Source: Syngnathus acus (Eukaryota; Chordata; Actinopteri; Syngnathiformes; Syngnathidae). Taken from it: a DNA stretch of 64,000 nucleotides. Under the pieces are notes generated by a model. It was not told the origin of the DNA. It searched no databases and worked only from the letters and a program-made list of their open reading frames with translations. Of this stretch, positions 1 through 14,459 are shown piece after piece (the stretch's first letter is position 1; every line of letters begins with the position of its first letter). Location of the stretch: NCBI RefSeq assembly GCF_901709675.1, contig NC_051104.1:2109001-2173000 (forward strand). The letters are read 5' to 3'. A program made the translations under genes and the position numbers.

Positions 1-110
1 CGCAGGTACAAAGTCACCCTTGAGACTGCCTCAGTTTAAATCATCAAGCCATAGAGCCGTCTAATAGGAAAAACGCTTTGCTGCCATCTTGTGGCAATTC
101 TCTGCAATGA

Positions 111-3773
<3,663 letters not shown>

Positions 3774-4208
3774 GCCGGTGGATTTTTTTTTTTTTTGGTT
3801 TGTTTTTCTTTTTCTTCCCGTGGGGGAGACGAGAGAAGGACGGCGGAAGTCTCCCCGCGGACGGCGCCCTCCCTACCTGCGTGTCGACGCACACTGTAAA
3901 CAAAGCCATCCGAGCGTTGATCTAACGAGTGTACATAGCGTCGTGGCTTTCTTGGTTTTTACTCGTCAGCAAGTGAAAGACGAAAGACGAGGGGACAAAA
4001 TCCACACGTGGTGGGACTTTTTGATGGGTTGTGCAATTGTATCAGACATCACACCATCTTTTCTAAAGTGGAGTTTTGACGGCACCGAGGGATCGGGAAT
4101 CCCTCTTCACCATTCTCTTCCTCCTCTTCACATCACGCATTTACTTTGACGGAGTCTCATCTTTATGTGCTGTATATACTGTACAGACATTCTTATTTGG
4201 CAAATAAA
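3774..4208 (+). other. ankh 3' untranslated region
   Basis: Non-coding sequence after the ankh TGA up to the first good polyadenylation signal. It begins with a T-rich run at 3782-3815. Confidence 0.6.
4203..4208 (+). terminator. Polyadenylation signal for ankh
   Basis: AATAAA about 430 bp after the stop codon, followed by T-rich sequence. It faces the otulin signal about 400 bp away, so the two genes converge without overlap. Confidence 0.6.
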
Positions 4209-4598
4209 TTGCTTTATTATGAATTATGTCTTTCAGTTTCACTTCAGCCTTCTGGGCAACACTTAAATTTTTTATTTTCCTCCAATATTTGGCTTACATT
4301 TTTGCATTTTTCATGATTTTACTGACTGCATTTTATATTAATTATACTTATTTGAATGTTTGTTTCTGTATTTTTTTCTCATTTTTATTTCCCCTGAAAT
4401 AATTTTCTTTTACACATTTAGTTTTCTAGTAGTGTTTTTGCATTTTTCATTCGAGTATTTTTTCCTCCACTTTTAGATATTCTTTTTGAGTGATATACTT
4501 CATGTTTTGCCACCGCCCTGAGCATTTGTGACTTTTTCCTACTTGTTCACTTGAACGGGAAGCGACAGACGGGACCAGAAGCCATCTGATTCTTGTGG

Positions 4599-4604
4599 TT
4601 TATT
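4599..4604 (-). terminator. Polyadenylation signal for otulin
   Basis: TTTATT on the plus strand reads AATAAA on the minus strand, about 350 bp beyond the otulin stop codon. Confidence 0.45.
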
Positions 4605-4881
4605 GATGAGCAAGAGACCACATTCATTCACTCTTGTGCATTTTTGTCGTAAGGCAACGGGGAGGAGAACGCGGGCGCCTACTGCCACAAAACTCCTCCT
4701 CCTCTCTGGCTTGGCAGAAGGCAAGGCGTTACGTTACACACAATACTCGCAGAAAAGAAAAAAAAAAAAAGACCCCCGCGCTCGTGACGCGAGCACCTGA
4801 TTTCATCTTTCAACAGCAGTCTGGATTAAAATAATAAATTAATGAGGTCAACCGAAAAAGGGACGATTCCAGTGTAGGTAA

Positions 4882-4900
4882 GGGGGGGGGGGGGGGGGGG
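4882..4900. repeat. Poly-G run (19 G)
   Basis: Uninterrupted G run in the otulin 3' UTR, C-rich on the transcribed strand. Its length is liable to sequencing error. Confidence 0.8.
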
Positions 4901-4950
4901 TCTCGGGGTGGAGACAGACCTGAGGTTTTAGGTTTGCATGGGAGGCTAAC

Positions 4951-7900
4951 TCAGTTGGTCGCCGCCGCTCGCTCCTCCTCCGTTTCCTCATTGTCCTCTC
5001 GGTCCACACTGGCGACGGGCACGTTGTAGTGGCGATCGTCCTCGGTGACGAGGCTAACGCGGGGCCACTCGTCTTTGTGCTCGTCGGGGTAGTAGGCCAC
5101 AAATTCCTCCGTGTCAGCCATGTATAGGCGGTATACCTGCAGGGTGCAGCGCAGGGCGTCGCCCAGTAGGCACATCTCCACCTGGAGAATGCAAAGACAA
5201 ATTAAAAAAAACGGCAGAACAATTAACAACAATTAAAAGGTTAAAACAGGAAGAACCACTAATACTGGAAGTGTCGCAAGCCGGAGTCTGTAAACTTATC
5301 GAACTGGGATGACTCATGGCCCAACTTCACTTAACTGTATTTTCCTTTTGCATTGAAAAAATCACTTGGCTGCCATTTATGCACTAAGTGCATCAAGAGG
5401 TGCCGCTCACCTGCTCCAGCCCGGCGCTGATGCCCACGCGACTCAAGTGGTTGGCGAAGAAGTCACGCGGGCAGCGGGAAGAGTCGCGTGCAAACAGCAG
5501 CCAGCAGAAGAGCGGCACGTCATGGTCGCCGTGCATGCCGGCGTGCAGCTGGCACGCGCGGCGCAGCATCAGCAGCTTGAGCGCCTCCAGCATGGCCGCT
5601 TCCTCCTCGCCGCCCCGGAAGGAGTCCTCGCACAATTGGCGGCGCTCCACATCTGACGAGCAGTGCGCCGCCGTGCCCCACTGCGGAATGGGTGAAGGTA
5701 TTTTTGCGTCAACTTCCTCGTTTACAAACAAACGCAGGTGAGAGTGAGTACGGTTTGTGAACCTTGTTCCGGAGGATCCCCAGGTAGCTCTGAAGTCGCT
5801 GGGTAACGTCCGGTTGCGCTTCAGCCTCGCCCGGAAATCTCCACCGAGCCGTCAGGTCCTGCGAAAGCTTCAAGAAAACGCAGCTTCTTACTTTTTACCA
5901 TTTCTTCTGTGATGTAACCAAGCGAGATGTCTAGAAGCTCGACGCAAAAAAAAAAAAAAAGCCAAACAAGCAAGTGAGAGTTAATGTGTCAAAGAATGAC
6001 AAAGGATGATGTGTAAATATTTGACGGCGAACCCAGTCATATTTGGACTTTGAGCACGAGGGAGGTCAAGGGTTACCGTGGTTACGTCGTCGTCCTCGTC
6101 ATCGTCCTCCTGAAGCCACGCGGGCACCTGAGAAGCCTGAGAGAGCACCTGAAACAAGGTGGCCCGCAGGGCGCAGTAGTTGTCCCCCCGCACTTGTCGA
6201 AGGCCGGCAAAGTGCTGCGACAGCTCCGCGTAACCCTGCGGGAGGTAACACGCCAAGTTGTTTTCACTTCAATGGGTCTTCAAAAAAGATCAAGTGCAGT
6301 TTGTAGGCACCTTTTTAATGAGAGCACTTTTGGTGGTGTTTCCTCTCCATTCTCGCTCGCCATACGACAAAATATCCACCGCTGGGCCTAAACTGCATCT
6401 GGCCTCCGCTGTGGGACAAACATGGGTGACAACCCAGCACAATATTACATCATCACGTGTGACTCGCCGACACCAATTGGCTCAGAGGAAGAATCCGAGT
6501 GATTTTGAGCGAGATCCATGGATGAACTCACGTGCGCAGCTCCCGAATGGCGCCGCTTGTGCGTCATCGGGAGACGGCGGCAGCTCCTCTTCTCCTCTGT
6601 ACAGATCTTCTTCACTGGGAATGATGCGGGGGGAAAAACAACAACATGACATCGTTGTAGGATTTTAAAAACACGTATGGTGGAGGAAGAGCTTGTGGAT
6701 AGGCTACTGTTGAGCTGGGTTGAACTTAAAGTCATTGAAATTGAACTTGGAGAAGCACACCTGCTCCTCAAGCCGCCTTCGATGGCTGTGGATTCTTGTG
6801 CGAGAATTTGAGGAGCTTGCTCCGTCAGCTCGGTAACCTCCACGTCGTCACCCTCAGCGACTGCGGGGTGACCTCCGTCTCGGTCGTCCTGCTGGTTGTG
6901 CTTGGCTGGCTGTAAGCTGCAGAGAGCAAACATTTTGATTGCCTTGTTGCAGGCTATAATTAAGTGTTCGCAACAAAACCATCATGGACAAAGTTTGTGG
7001 TGCGCAACCGCCCCCTTGTGGACATGCAGTGAAATAAACATGTCGGTGAGGAATGTTTGTTGTTCTGAAAGACGTTGAACCCTGCTGACCTGTCCGCGTC
7101 TTCAGGCATGGCGGTGAGCGTCTCCGCCACATGGTTAAAGTGTGCAGGGCGGACCTCGTCACCGCCCCCTGTCGCTTCTGTGGGCTCCACGGGAACATCA
7201 GGGCTTTCTTCGGCTTGGCCAGACATCAACGCTGAACGGTCGCCATCTTTGGAGTCCTCGGTCACTAAGCTACATGCAGAGAGAAAATAAATTATACTTT
7301 CACAGACATCTTTTTTTCCAAGCCACTGGATCATAAAGAATTTTGCTTTTGGCCAGTATGATTCTCCAACAACAAAACAAAGTAAAAGTGAGCTCGTGAC
7401 ATTGAAGAAAAATAAACTGGTGATATTCAAAAGCATTTTTTAACATCACATTTTAGGCTTTCGCATCACGTTGCTCTTTTTGTTTATTCTTAATCAATAA
7501 ACAAATGTTCCCACTTGTTTTTTGATGACTATTGTATTTTGATCACAAACGACACGGTCAGAAGGAGAAAACAAGGTGAGTATGTTTCTCGTGTTGTGCT
7601 GTCACATGACTGACCAGTCGGGCTCGGGTGTGTTCTCGTGACACTCTGCGACCGCCGATGCCTCCTGAGAGTCGACTGAAGATGGCGGGTCTTCATGCTT
7701 CCAACAAAGCTCCGTCGGCAGCGTGCAGCCACTAGCCACTTTGGAACCCACCTCGCCCTCATCGTCGCGCCGGCAAACGTCTGCGTGCAGTTGTGCTTCT
7801 TGTGGGCCATCATCTAGGTTTAGAACCTCCATGGATGAGGCTGGACGCCGGTCGCCATCTTGCCATTGGGGATCCGCTTCTGATCCGAGGTCAGATGTTC

Positions 7901-8367
7901 CTTTAGCGTCCAGAAGCGTTTCCAGGCTTTCTTCTCCGATGGCGCCTTCATCGAGCGTGGCATTAGCGGCGGTTTTGCTGGACGCGGCTTCCCTCATTAA
8001 AGACCCATTTTCCTGCGCAACCATCGGTTCCGACGCCTCAAATTCCGGAAGAGGTTTCACCTGCAAGTTGTCGGTGTCCTCTACCTTTAAGGTCACCGTG
8101 TCAGTCATCATCCTAGGTGACACAAAAACACTCAATAAGACAAGATTTGTAGGCAAACAAAATGCAGCAGCTTTCACACACACCAAACATTTCTTTGCGG
8201 GTGTCTAACCTTCTGCCCTCATCTCCTTGCGGCCCACACGTGCAATCTGCCGTCGCGGCTAAGTGGCCTGCGGGCCCGGCGGCCCCGGCGTCATCTTTCA
8301 GCAAACCGCTTCGCTCCTCGAAACTGCCACAGGGACTCTTTGGGCGACAGCAGCAGGAGGCCCCCAT
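4951..8367 (-). CDS. otulin: OTULIN, linear (Met1) ubiquitin deubiquitinase, with long N-terminal extension
   Basis: OTULIN cleaves Met1-linked ubiquitin chains made by LUBAC and so limits NF-kB and cell-death signalling. Exons in minus-strand order: 8367-8210, 8112-7615, 7269-7090, 6916-6761, 6614-6532, 6408-6311, 6235-6077, 5858-5763, 5680-5411, 5181-4951. All are GT-AG and in frame, predicting 642 aa against about 352 in human. Catalytic residues are present: D409 and C412 in [11 protein letters not shown], and H617 and N619 in [21 protein letters not shown] around Y336 fits the PUB-interacting motif that binds HOIP. Residues 1 to about 330 are an acidic, low-complexity extension beginning MGASCCC, a myristoylation/palmitoylation-type start. 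The C-terminus AAATN lacks the ETSL PDZ ligand of the mammalian protein. The four early introns are all phase 2. An intact catalytic set argues against the inactive paralogue OTULINL. MMTD in exon 2 could be an alternative start. Confidence 0.93.
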
Positions 8368-8452
8368 TGGAGTGCTCCCCTCAACACATCTGCAGGGGCC
8401 CGACAGCGTTGCCTCGGATCCTAAGAAGGCAGCTGGACCTGGACGCTCATGC
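8368..8452 (-). other. otulin 5' UTR part of the first coding exon, with short upstream ORF
   Basis: A 3' splice site (TTGTTATTGCAG) ends just above 8452, so an upstream non-coding exon is expected. The leader holds an ATG at 8450 followed by nine sense codons and a stop at 8421-8423, a possible translation-dampening uORF. Confidence 0.5.
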
Positions 8453-8675
8453 CTGCAATAACAATGTGAACAGTTATCGCACAGTATTCTAGAGGTGCTT
8501 TGTTTTACAATTGGTTAGATTCATTCTGTAACCATAGTCTGGATTACTAACACTTCATTTTATCATCATCCAAATTTTCAATATATGCTTTTCAGCTTCA
8601 AAAATAAAAAAATATATAGAAAATTCAGCAGCATGTTGTTCCATCGATTGCTTTGGCCTAGCTCCTCATCATGAC

Positions 8676-8688
8676 CCGGAAGTGACGT
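8676..8688 (+). promoter_or_regulatory. ETS/CRE composite site
   Basis: CCGGAAGTGACGT is an ETS core joined to a half-CRE, common in teleost and mammalian housekeeping promoters. It lies between the probable first otulin exon and the coding start, so it could mark an internal promoter. The function is inferred. Confidence 0.35.
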
Positions 8689-9045
8689 TTGATGCGGAAA
8701 TAGCATTTGAATGTTGCTACATTAATGCAAGCTGTAAAGTGTACAGTTTAATACTTTGATTGTATCAAGATTCACTGCTAGTAATTTGAGAATCTGATGG
8801 CACGGTGTCCCGATTGTTTAGGTCAAGTTCGTGTTTGCAGGGGTTTGTAGTATTAAAAAAACGCAGACGAATGTTGACTCCCTTTAGCAACACTTACGAC
8901 ACACATTCGACATTTCACATCGCAGATGATAACAAATGTAAGCTTAAAGATGTGCTTGGACACACGAGTGGAAAAACAACGCGTTCAACTGTCACGTCGC
9001 GACGAGACAAAAATATTCATCTGGGTTGAAAAAGACGCGGAATAC

Positions 9046-9240
9046 CTGAGAAGAGGGCAGAAGGGGTCCAAAGTCGACAGACAGGTTCGAGCAGGAAACG
9101 AAACAGCCGCTTCGGCCTTTTCTTGGGCAGAATGACACCAAATCGCCCCGGCCAGCAGCTTGGGAAACTTCGAATAGGCAAACCAAACCAACGCGCCGCA
9201 ATCTGAGACTCCACTCGACGCGGCTACTTAAGAACAACAG
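9046..9240 (-). other. Probable non-coding first exon of otulin
   Basis: On the minus strand CTCAG is followed by GTATTC at 9045-9040, a plausible 5' splice site that could pair with the acceptor above 8452. The upper limit is a guess; no TATA box is seen. Confidence 0.35.
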
Positions 9241-9423
9241 CGCCGCGCAGGGGAGTTTTTGGATTCTGCGCTGGTTGGCCGGAACGTTTGCTTGTTTAAA
9301 TTAAAAAATGATAAATGAAAAGAAATAAAAGGGGGTGATTTGGAGCGGGGTGGCAGGAGACGGACTCTCCTCGTAGCTTGGGGGGCGGGGTCCGCTGAGG
9401 GTCACGGCTCCAGGTTGATACGC

Positions 9424-9431
9424 TGACGTCA
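9424..9431. promoter_or_regulatory. Full CRE octamer upstream of otulin
   Basis: TGACGTCA palindrome about 190 bp above the inferred otulin first exon. CREB/ATF proteins bind this octamer; use here is inferred. Confidence 0.4.
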
Positions 9432-9596
9432 TCGTGGGACGCGCCGAGCGTTGCTACGTTCACAAACACCTCGGGAATTACAGTGTCATTTCATTGACGT
9501 CCCCAAATTTATAGAGTAAATCATTCATTTTATTAAAAACATTTTACTTACATCTAATGACTTAATTGATCCATCACTAAAAAATATTAAATTGCA

Positions 9597-9932
9597 TTCA
9601 TCCATCCATTCATTTTCTATACCGCTTGTCCCCACGGGGGTCGCGGGCTTGCTGGAGCCTATCCCAGCTGTCATCGGGCAGTAGGCAGGGGACACACTGA
9701 ACCGGTTGCCAGCCAATTGCAGGGCACACAGAGACAAACAACCATTCGCACCCGCACTCACACCTAGGGGCAATTTGGAGTGCTCAATCGGCCTACCATG
9801 CATGTTTTTGGGATGTGGGAGGAAACCAGAGTTCCCGGGGAAAACCCACGCAGGTACAGGGAGAACATGCAAACTCCACACAGGGATGGCCGGAGGTGGA
9901 AACCAACCCGCACCCTCTGAACTGTGAGGTGG
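9597..9932. repeat. Teleost dispersed repeat (LINE-type 3' fragment)
   Basis: Starts with CATCCATCCATTCATTTTCT then ATACCGC and continues through phrases I know from very abundant fish repeats: TGGAGCCTATCCCAGCTG, GGGAGGAAACC, GAGAACATGCAAACTCCACA and CTGAACTGTGAGG. These usually sit at the 3' end of non-LTR retrotransposons. The family name needs a repeat-library search. No coding capacity. Confidence 0.75.
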
Positions 9933-10206
9933 ACATTGTCTGAAACATTATTCAAATATATTACATTTGTATAATTATTTCAGAGGTACATAGATTCCAC
10001 ATGATTCCAGCCATACACAATCTGTTGTCCTTCATATAGAGCGGCATCCACCTTTTTGGATGTCAATCAGTCCCCCCAATTTTACATTATGTTGGTTGCA
10101 TTTCAAAGCCATTGTGGGTGCTGCTTAGAGCCCAAAAGGGGACAGTTGTGTTACTGCCCCAAGATTTCTGGGACTGCTTGTATTGTCGGTATATAGAAAA
10201 TGTCGA
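9933..10206 (-). other. yae1 3' flank
   Basis: AT-rich sequence downstream of the yae1 stop on the minus strand, presumably 3' UTR; I see no clear polyadenylation signal. Confidence 0.4.
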
Positions 10207-11150
10207 TTAAATATTTTCCAACTCATTGATGTGCTCCAACAGCCCTGGAGGTAGCCCGAGCTCCGCAGCGATGTCCCTGCAGCTCTGCAGCAGCTGGCTG
10301 AAGTTTGTCGCACGGGCATGGGACGGGGAACAAGTGTTGCTCCCACCGCCCACGTGATGTGTCGTTTGACAATGTGGAGGACAATCCGTGTCCATGCAGC
10401 AGTCGCTCTCCTGACAGGCCTTGGGTGATGCCACCCCGAGCTCCTCCAGGCTCTCTGCCACATCGTCAGCACTAGGATGAGGTGGCTTCTCCATGGCCTT
10501 CATGATTTCAGACACGATGGAATCCTCGTGCTGCGAAACACGCTGCAGGAGAGCCGTCACGGAGGCGGGGAAGGGCTGGCCGCGGTGCGCCACCTGGTAC
10601 CAGCTGCCGATTGCGCTGAAGAGAGCCACAGAAAAAAAAAAAAGCATAGAAATGAAGACATAAAAAAAAACATTTTAAGGTAGGCTCAATTTATATTTCC
10701 TCACTGATTTGAAGGGAAATGCTATTGCTACAGAATATATGCTTGTGAGTATTGCTATATTATCAGTCTGCATGCGTTGTTGGCCATTGTTATCAAATAT
10801 CAGGTAGTCACGTTACCAAACAATCCCTCGAAGTCGTCCAATGGCCCGAGTCTTGGTCGCTCCCTCGCAGAAGCCCTCCTTGAAACCCACCTCCAGCGCC
10901 GCATCCTCGCCAGCGTCAGCGCCATCCACGTAACCGTCCTGACCATCAATTAGACATAAAAACAAAAATAGGATTTGGAGGCTCCGGTTCGCCACACTTG
11001 CATAAGAAAAGCAAAGTGATGAAAAAGACCTCCTACCCTGTTTCTTCTCTTCATATTGAGCGTCCATTCTTTGGCTGAAATGTTAAGTTCGTCCGCGTTC
11101 TCCTCAAAAACGTCGTTCGTCCCGTTTGACACCGCTTTCAACCACGACAT
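10207..11150 (-). CDS. yae1: Yae1, adaptor for Fe-S cluster insertion into ABCE1
   Basis: YAE1 with LTO1 links the cytosolic Fe-S targeting complex to its client ABCE1 (Rli1), needed for ribosome recycling. Exons in minus-strand order: 11150-11037, 10938-10817, 10615-10207, phases clean, predicting 214 aa (human about 226). The start MSWLKAV matches the family start MSW; the codon nine bases upstream is TTG, so the ATG at 11150 is chosen. Residues about 39-70 hold the Yae1 glycine-every-fourth repeat (GYVDGADAGEDAALEVGF, then KEGFCEGA) followed by GRLRGI. The C-terminus has LAAELGLP-like sequence (IAAELGLPPGLLEHI) corresponding to the human end. A short cysteine/histidine stretch (CCMDTDCPPHC) precedes it. 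It is divergent from otulin's side and sits next to pou6f2, as in mammals. Confidence 0.92.
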
Positions 11151-11214
11151 TGTTGCCAATTCGGCGAAAGAAAGGCTTAAAGTGCCGCCGCCGCTGATTT
11201 TGCTGTTGTTGTTG

Positions 11215-11222
11215 TGACGTCA
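11215..11222. promoter_or_regulatory. Full CRE octamer upstream of yae1
   Basis: TGACGTCA about 65 bp above the yae1 ATG, within GTTGTGACGTCACATG. The position suits a core promoter site for CREB/ATF; use is inferred. Confidence 0.45.
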
Positions 11223-12865
11223 CATGGGAAGCTTCTTCTTCGACGAAACAGTGACCAGTTGCTTTTTAGCAACACCGCCACCTGTAGAACAAACTGCGAC
11301 AACGCAGCATAAAAGCCCTGAATTCTTAAACGGAGAAATCCTACAGGGGACGCCAGAGCATTGTGGTTAACTTAGTCCGTGGCACGTCGTCTGAGTGCAA
11401 AAATATAGGTACACAAATGCATTCAATATTTTGTACAAATATACTTTTTAATAATAATAAAACAAGATACACCATATTGCTTCATACTCAGTAAAGTACT
11501 ATATGTATTTATGTAGGCCTATGATTGCATTAGAGCTCGGAAAGATTCAACAAAATCCCCCAAATACTCAAAAGTGAGCATAAATAATAATCTTTAATAA
11601 GGCAGAATGTGATGAAAAAACAAGCCGTCGTCTTCTGTTTTAAATCAAGTGTTGTTTACTTGTTGATGTTATTACGGTCATCAAACAAGTGCCAATGTTT
11701 AATTTATTGCCGTCCGGTCCATCTTTACAGCATCCTGTTTGACTTTTGAACACGTCATGAGTACCAAACGTATTATTGGGAGGCATCAATAATGCATTTC
11801 AACCTTGTGTGGAAAAAATCTCAGCGGGATACATTAGTGTTTTTTTTCTTCTTCCAAGTAGCACCTCAAAAATACTTCAGTCGAAGTATGAGCATAATAC
11901 AGTGGCGTGGTAGGAAGAGAACAAGATACACGATTAATATATGATTATTTCTTAAAATGTACATTTATTCATTTATTTTCCGAACCGCTTTATTTAAAAA
12001 AAAAAAAAAGAAAAATAGACACTGAAACCTGCTGTACAAATTAAACATCGCTAATATAGACCAATAGAAAATTGCACTTCAATAATGATTCAAATGAAAC
12101 GTACTGCACAATAGTTCTGTTCCTGAAAAGTATATCAGATATTATTTTGTGATGTCATGCGCACGTTTTCTTTATGGTCTCCTTCCCAATCGAACTTTAT
12201 TTCTCCTACTCCTGCATTTCCCTCCAATTTCCGAGCGTGTTCATTTTCGGTGCCTAATGGCGTGTCATTTTGCCCCAGAATTAATCCTAAGAATCAAAAC
12301 AGATTTTCCAGAGAGCAATCTTCCATCAAGTATTGATTTCCCCCTCCCTTCCTCACACTGGCCGAGCCTGTAGTCTCTAATTTAAGATGACAGGCCAGCA
12401 ACACAATGGAACCAGCAGAGCACCTTGGGAGCTCTTCCTCCTCTTGACGGATAGATTGGGAGTTTACACCACACTTAGACCACGATGTCCTCTAGCCCTT
12501 TTCCCCCCCTAATCTTGGGGCCACGGAGGTGCAGCCATCATTAGGGGCCCATCTTTGGGCGATTCACAACTCCCGTTGGTCATTTTCAAGAGGTGTGAAT
12601 ACGTCACAATGCAGAATGGCAACGACAAGGACACTCCGCACTCATCACTTTAATGACTAGATTTGACTTTACACAAAGCCACACTGAAAGCAACTCTGAA
12701 TCTCAATATTTTTGCTCTATTGGTGCCACAACAGAAAAAAAATTACATCATATTATAAATGCTAAATTTCCCATTTCAACCTAATAATGTTCACCGCAAT
12801 AACATTTTAAGCGATAAACGTTTTAACATGTTAATAATGTGCTAACTTTCACATAACCTTTCCTT

Positions 12866-12930
12866 AAAGGGACAGTGTGTGGAATGTTTTTGCCATCGAG
12901 TGGTGAAAAACATGTCAGTGGATTCTTGAG
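12866..12930. repeat. Probable teleost short dispersed repeat
   Basis: AAAGGGACAGTGTGTGGAAT followed by GCCATCGAGTGGTGAA resembles a short sequence I know as common in fish genomes (GGGACAGTGTG...GCCATCTAGTGGTGA). The boundaries are uncertain. Confidence 0.45.
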
Positions 12931-12985
12931 ATTAAATTCATATTTTATAAAAGATAAATAAACTCGCAAGATGTTCCAAGGTCAA

Positions 12986-13007
12986 CCCCCCCCCCCCCCC
13001 CCCCCCC
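12986..13007. repeat. Poly-C run (22 C)
   Basis: Uninterrupted C run in intergenic DNA; length uncertain for technical reasons. Confidence 0.8.
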
Positions 13008-14412
13008 AAAGTTCAAAGTTTGTTGCATTTTGGTGGCACTGTGATGATTTGAAATATTAAGAGGCCTTTTCAAGTGCCACTTTTTCAAGATAAGCTCAAG
13101 GACGACTTGTCGCTATGATTGCTGTCGTGTTTACATTAAATGTAACTTTTCAAGTGTTTCGAGGACACAAACTCGAGCCGCATTCCCCCTTAAGCTAGCG
13201 GCTCGTGTCAGCGCAATTACCTTCGGCGTTGCGGATGATTCACTCATCCGGCGGTTAATGTTTAACATCACACACCGAATGTGTAGTTGTGGAAGCTTTC
13301 TAGTCTTGTCGGGAAGACAAAGCCGACTAGCAAAGCGGCGCCACGTTGTTTTCCTTCTTCAGCAAGTACGCGGACAGGCGTGCCGCCGATCTTCATCGGC
13401 CAGCGCAATTAAAAAGGCAAACAAAAGAACATCACAACACGTCTGCCAACAGAGTTGAAATCCTCCTCAAAGACCAAAAAAGCATCCGTCTTCTTATTAA
13501 TAATGGATCTGCTCTCTATGCTTTTTTTATTTATTTATTTTTTGTATGAGGATGATTTTATTATTTACTAGTTTCCTCCTTTCGTCTTCAAAGACGTCAC
13601 GGCGGACAGGAGAGCCAATAAGGTGTCAAACTTTGGAGTTTGCTTTCAAAAGGATTCCTTCACTTTTCTTTTCTTGGCTCTTGTGCTTGTTTGCCAGTTG
13701 TTGACGAGAGGCCGCGCGTCTGCGCTGACCCCCTCTGTGCAAAAAAATAATAATTTGTTTTTGCATTTGTCAGCAAGCAGCCCCTCCGTGGCCTCCTATA
13801 GGCTTGCCGGGGGTGATTGAAAGAGGCGGCGAGGTCATTTGAATTCTGCTTTCACTAAACGCTCCATTTGTGCAGCTTATGAAAGACGCAATGTTTTTTT
13901 TTTTTTTCTTGAAGAATATTTACACTCCAAGGTATTGAAAACAATTTTTCTGTTGACCTGTATAAACCTGTAGTGGCAAAGAAATGTCTTGACGATTTTG
14001 ACGTACGTAACTTGATAAATTGGAAGAAAAAAAATAAAAATAAAATAAACAACAATCATCATAAAACTTTGCAAAATTGTGCAATAATTTCATTTTAATG
14101 ATTCTCAAATAAATAAAAACTACGCACACTGTATATGAAGAAAATCAACAAACAAAAAGACAGGCACCTTAATGTCAAACAATAGTTTTTTTCCTCACGT
14201 TATGGTGCGAGTCAGAGTAGACAGTCTCGAAGCTTTTCTTTTGTTTTTCTCATTTTTAGAAATAAAACAACCCCGAAAAAAAAGTGCTGTATGGTAAATG
14301 ACCCAAAACAGATATTGCTCCATCATGGATGAAATACACATTAGCGTTATTTAAAAAGAGAAAACAAAAAATAACCTCTGCAGAATGTTTGAGCTTTGGT
14401 TCTCGAGTTGGT

Positions 14413-14459
14413 TGAATGAATGAATGAATAAATAAATAAATAAATAAGTAAATAAAATG
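14413..14459. repeat. (AATG/AAAT)n tetranucleotide tract
   Basis: GAATGAATGAATGAATAAAT and further AAAT units, an imperfect microsatellite downstream of pou6f2. Confidence 0.8.

Noticed and set aside
4951-8367. OTULINL (inactive paralogue) as the identity of the otulin gene
   Set aside because: The catalytic Asp, Cys, His and Asn and the PIM are all present, which OTULINL lacks.
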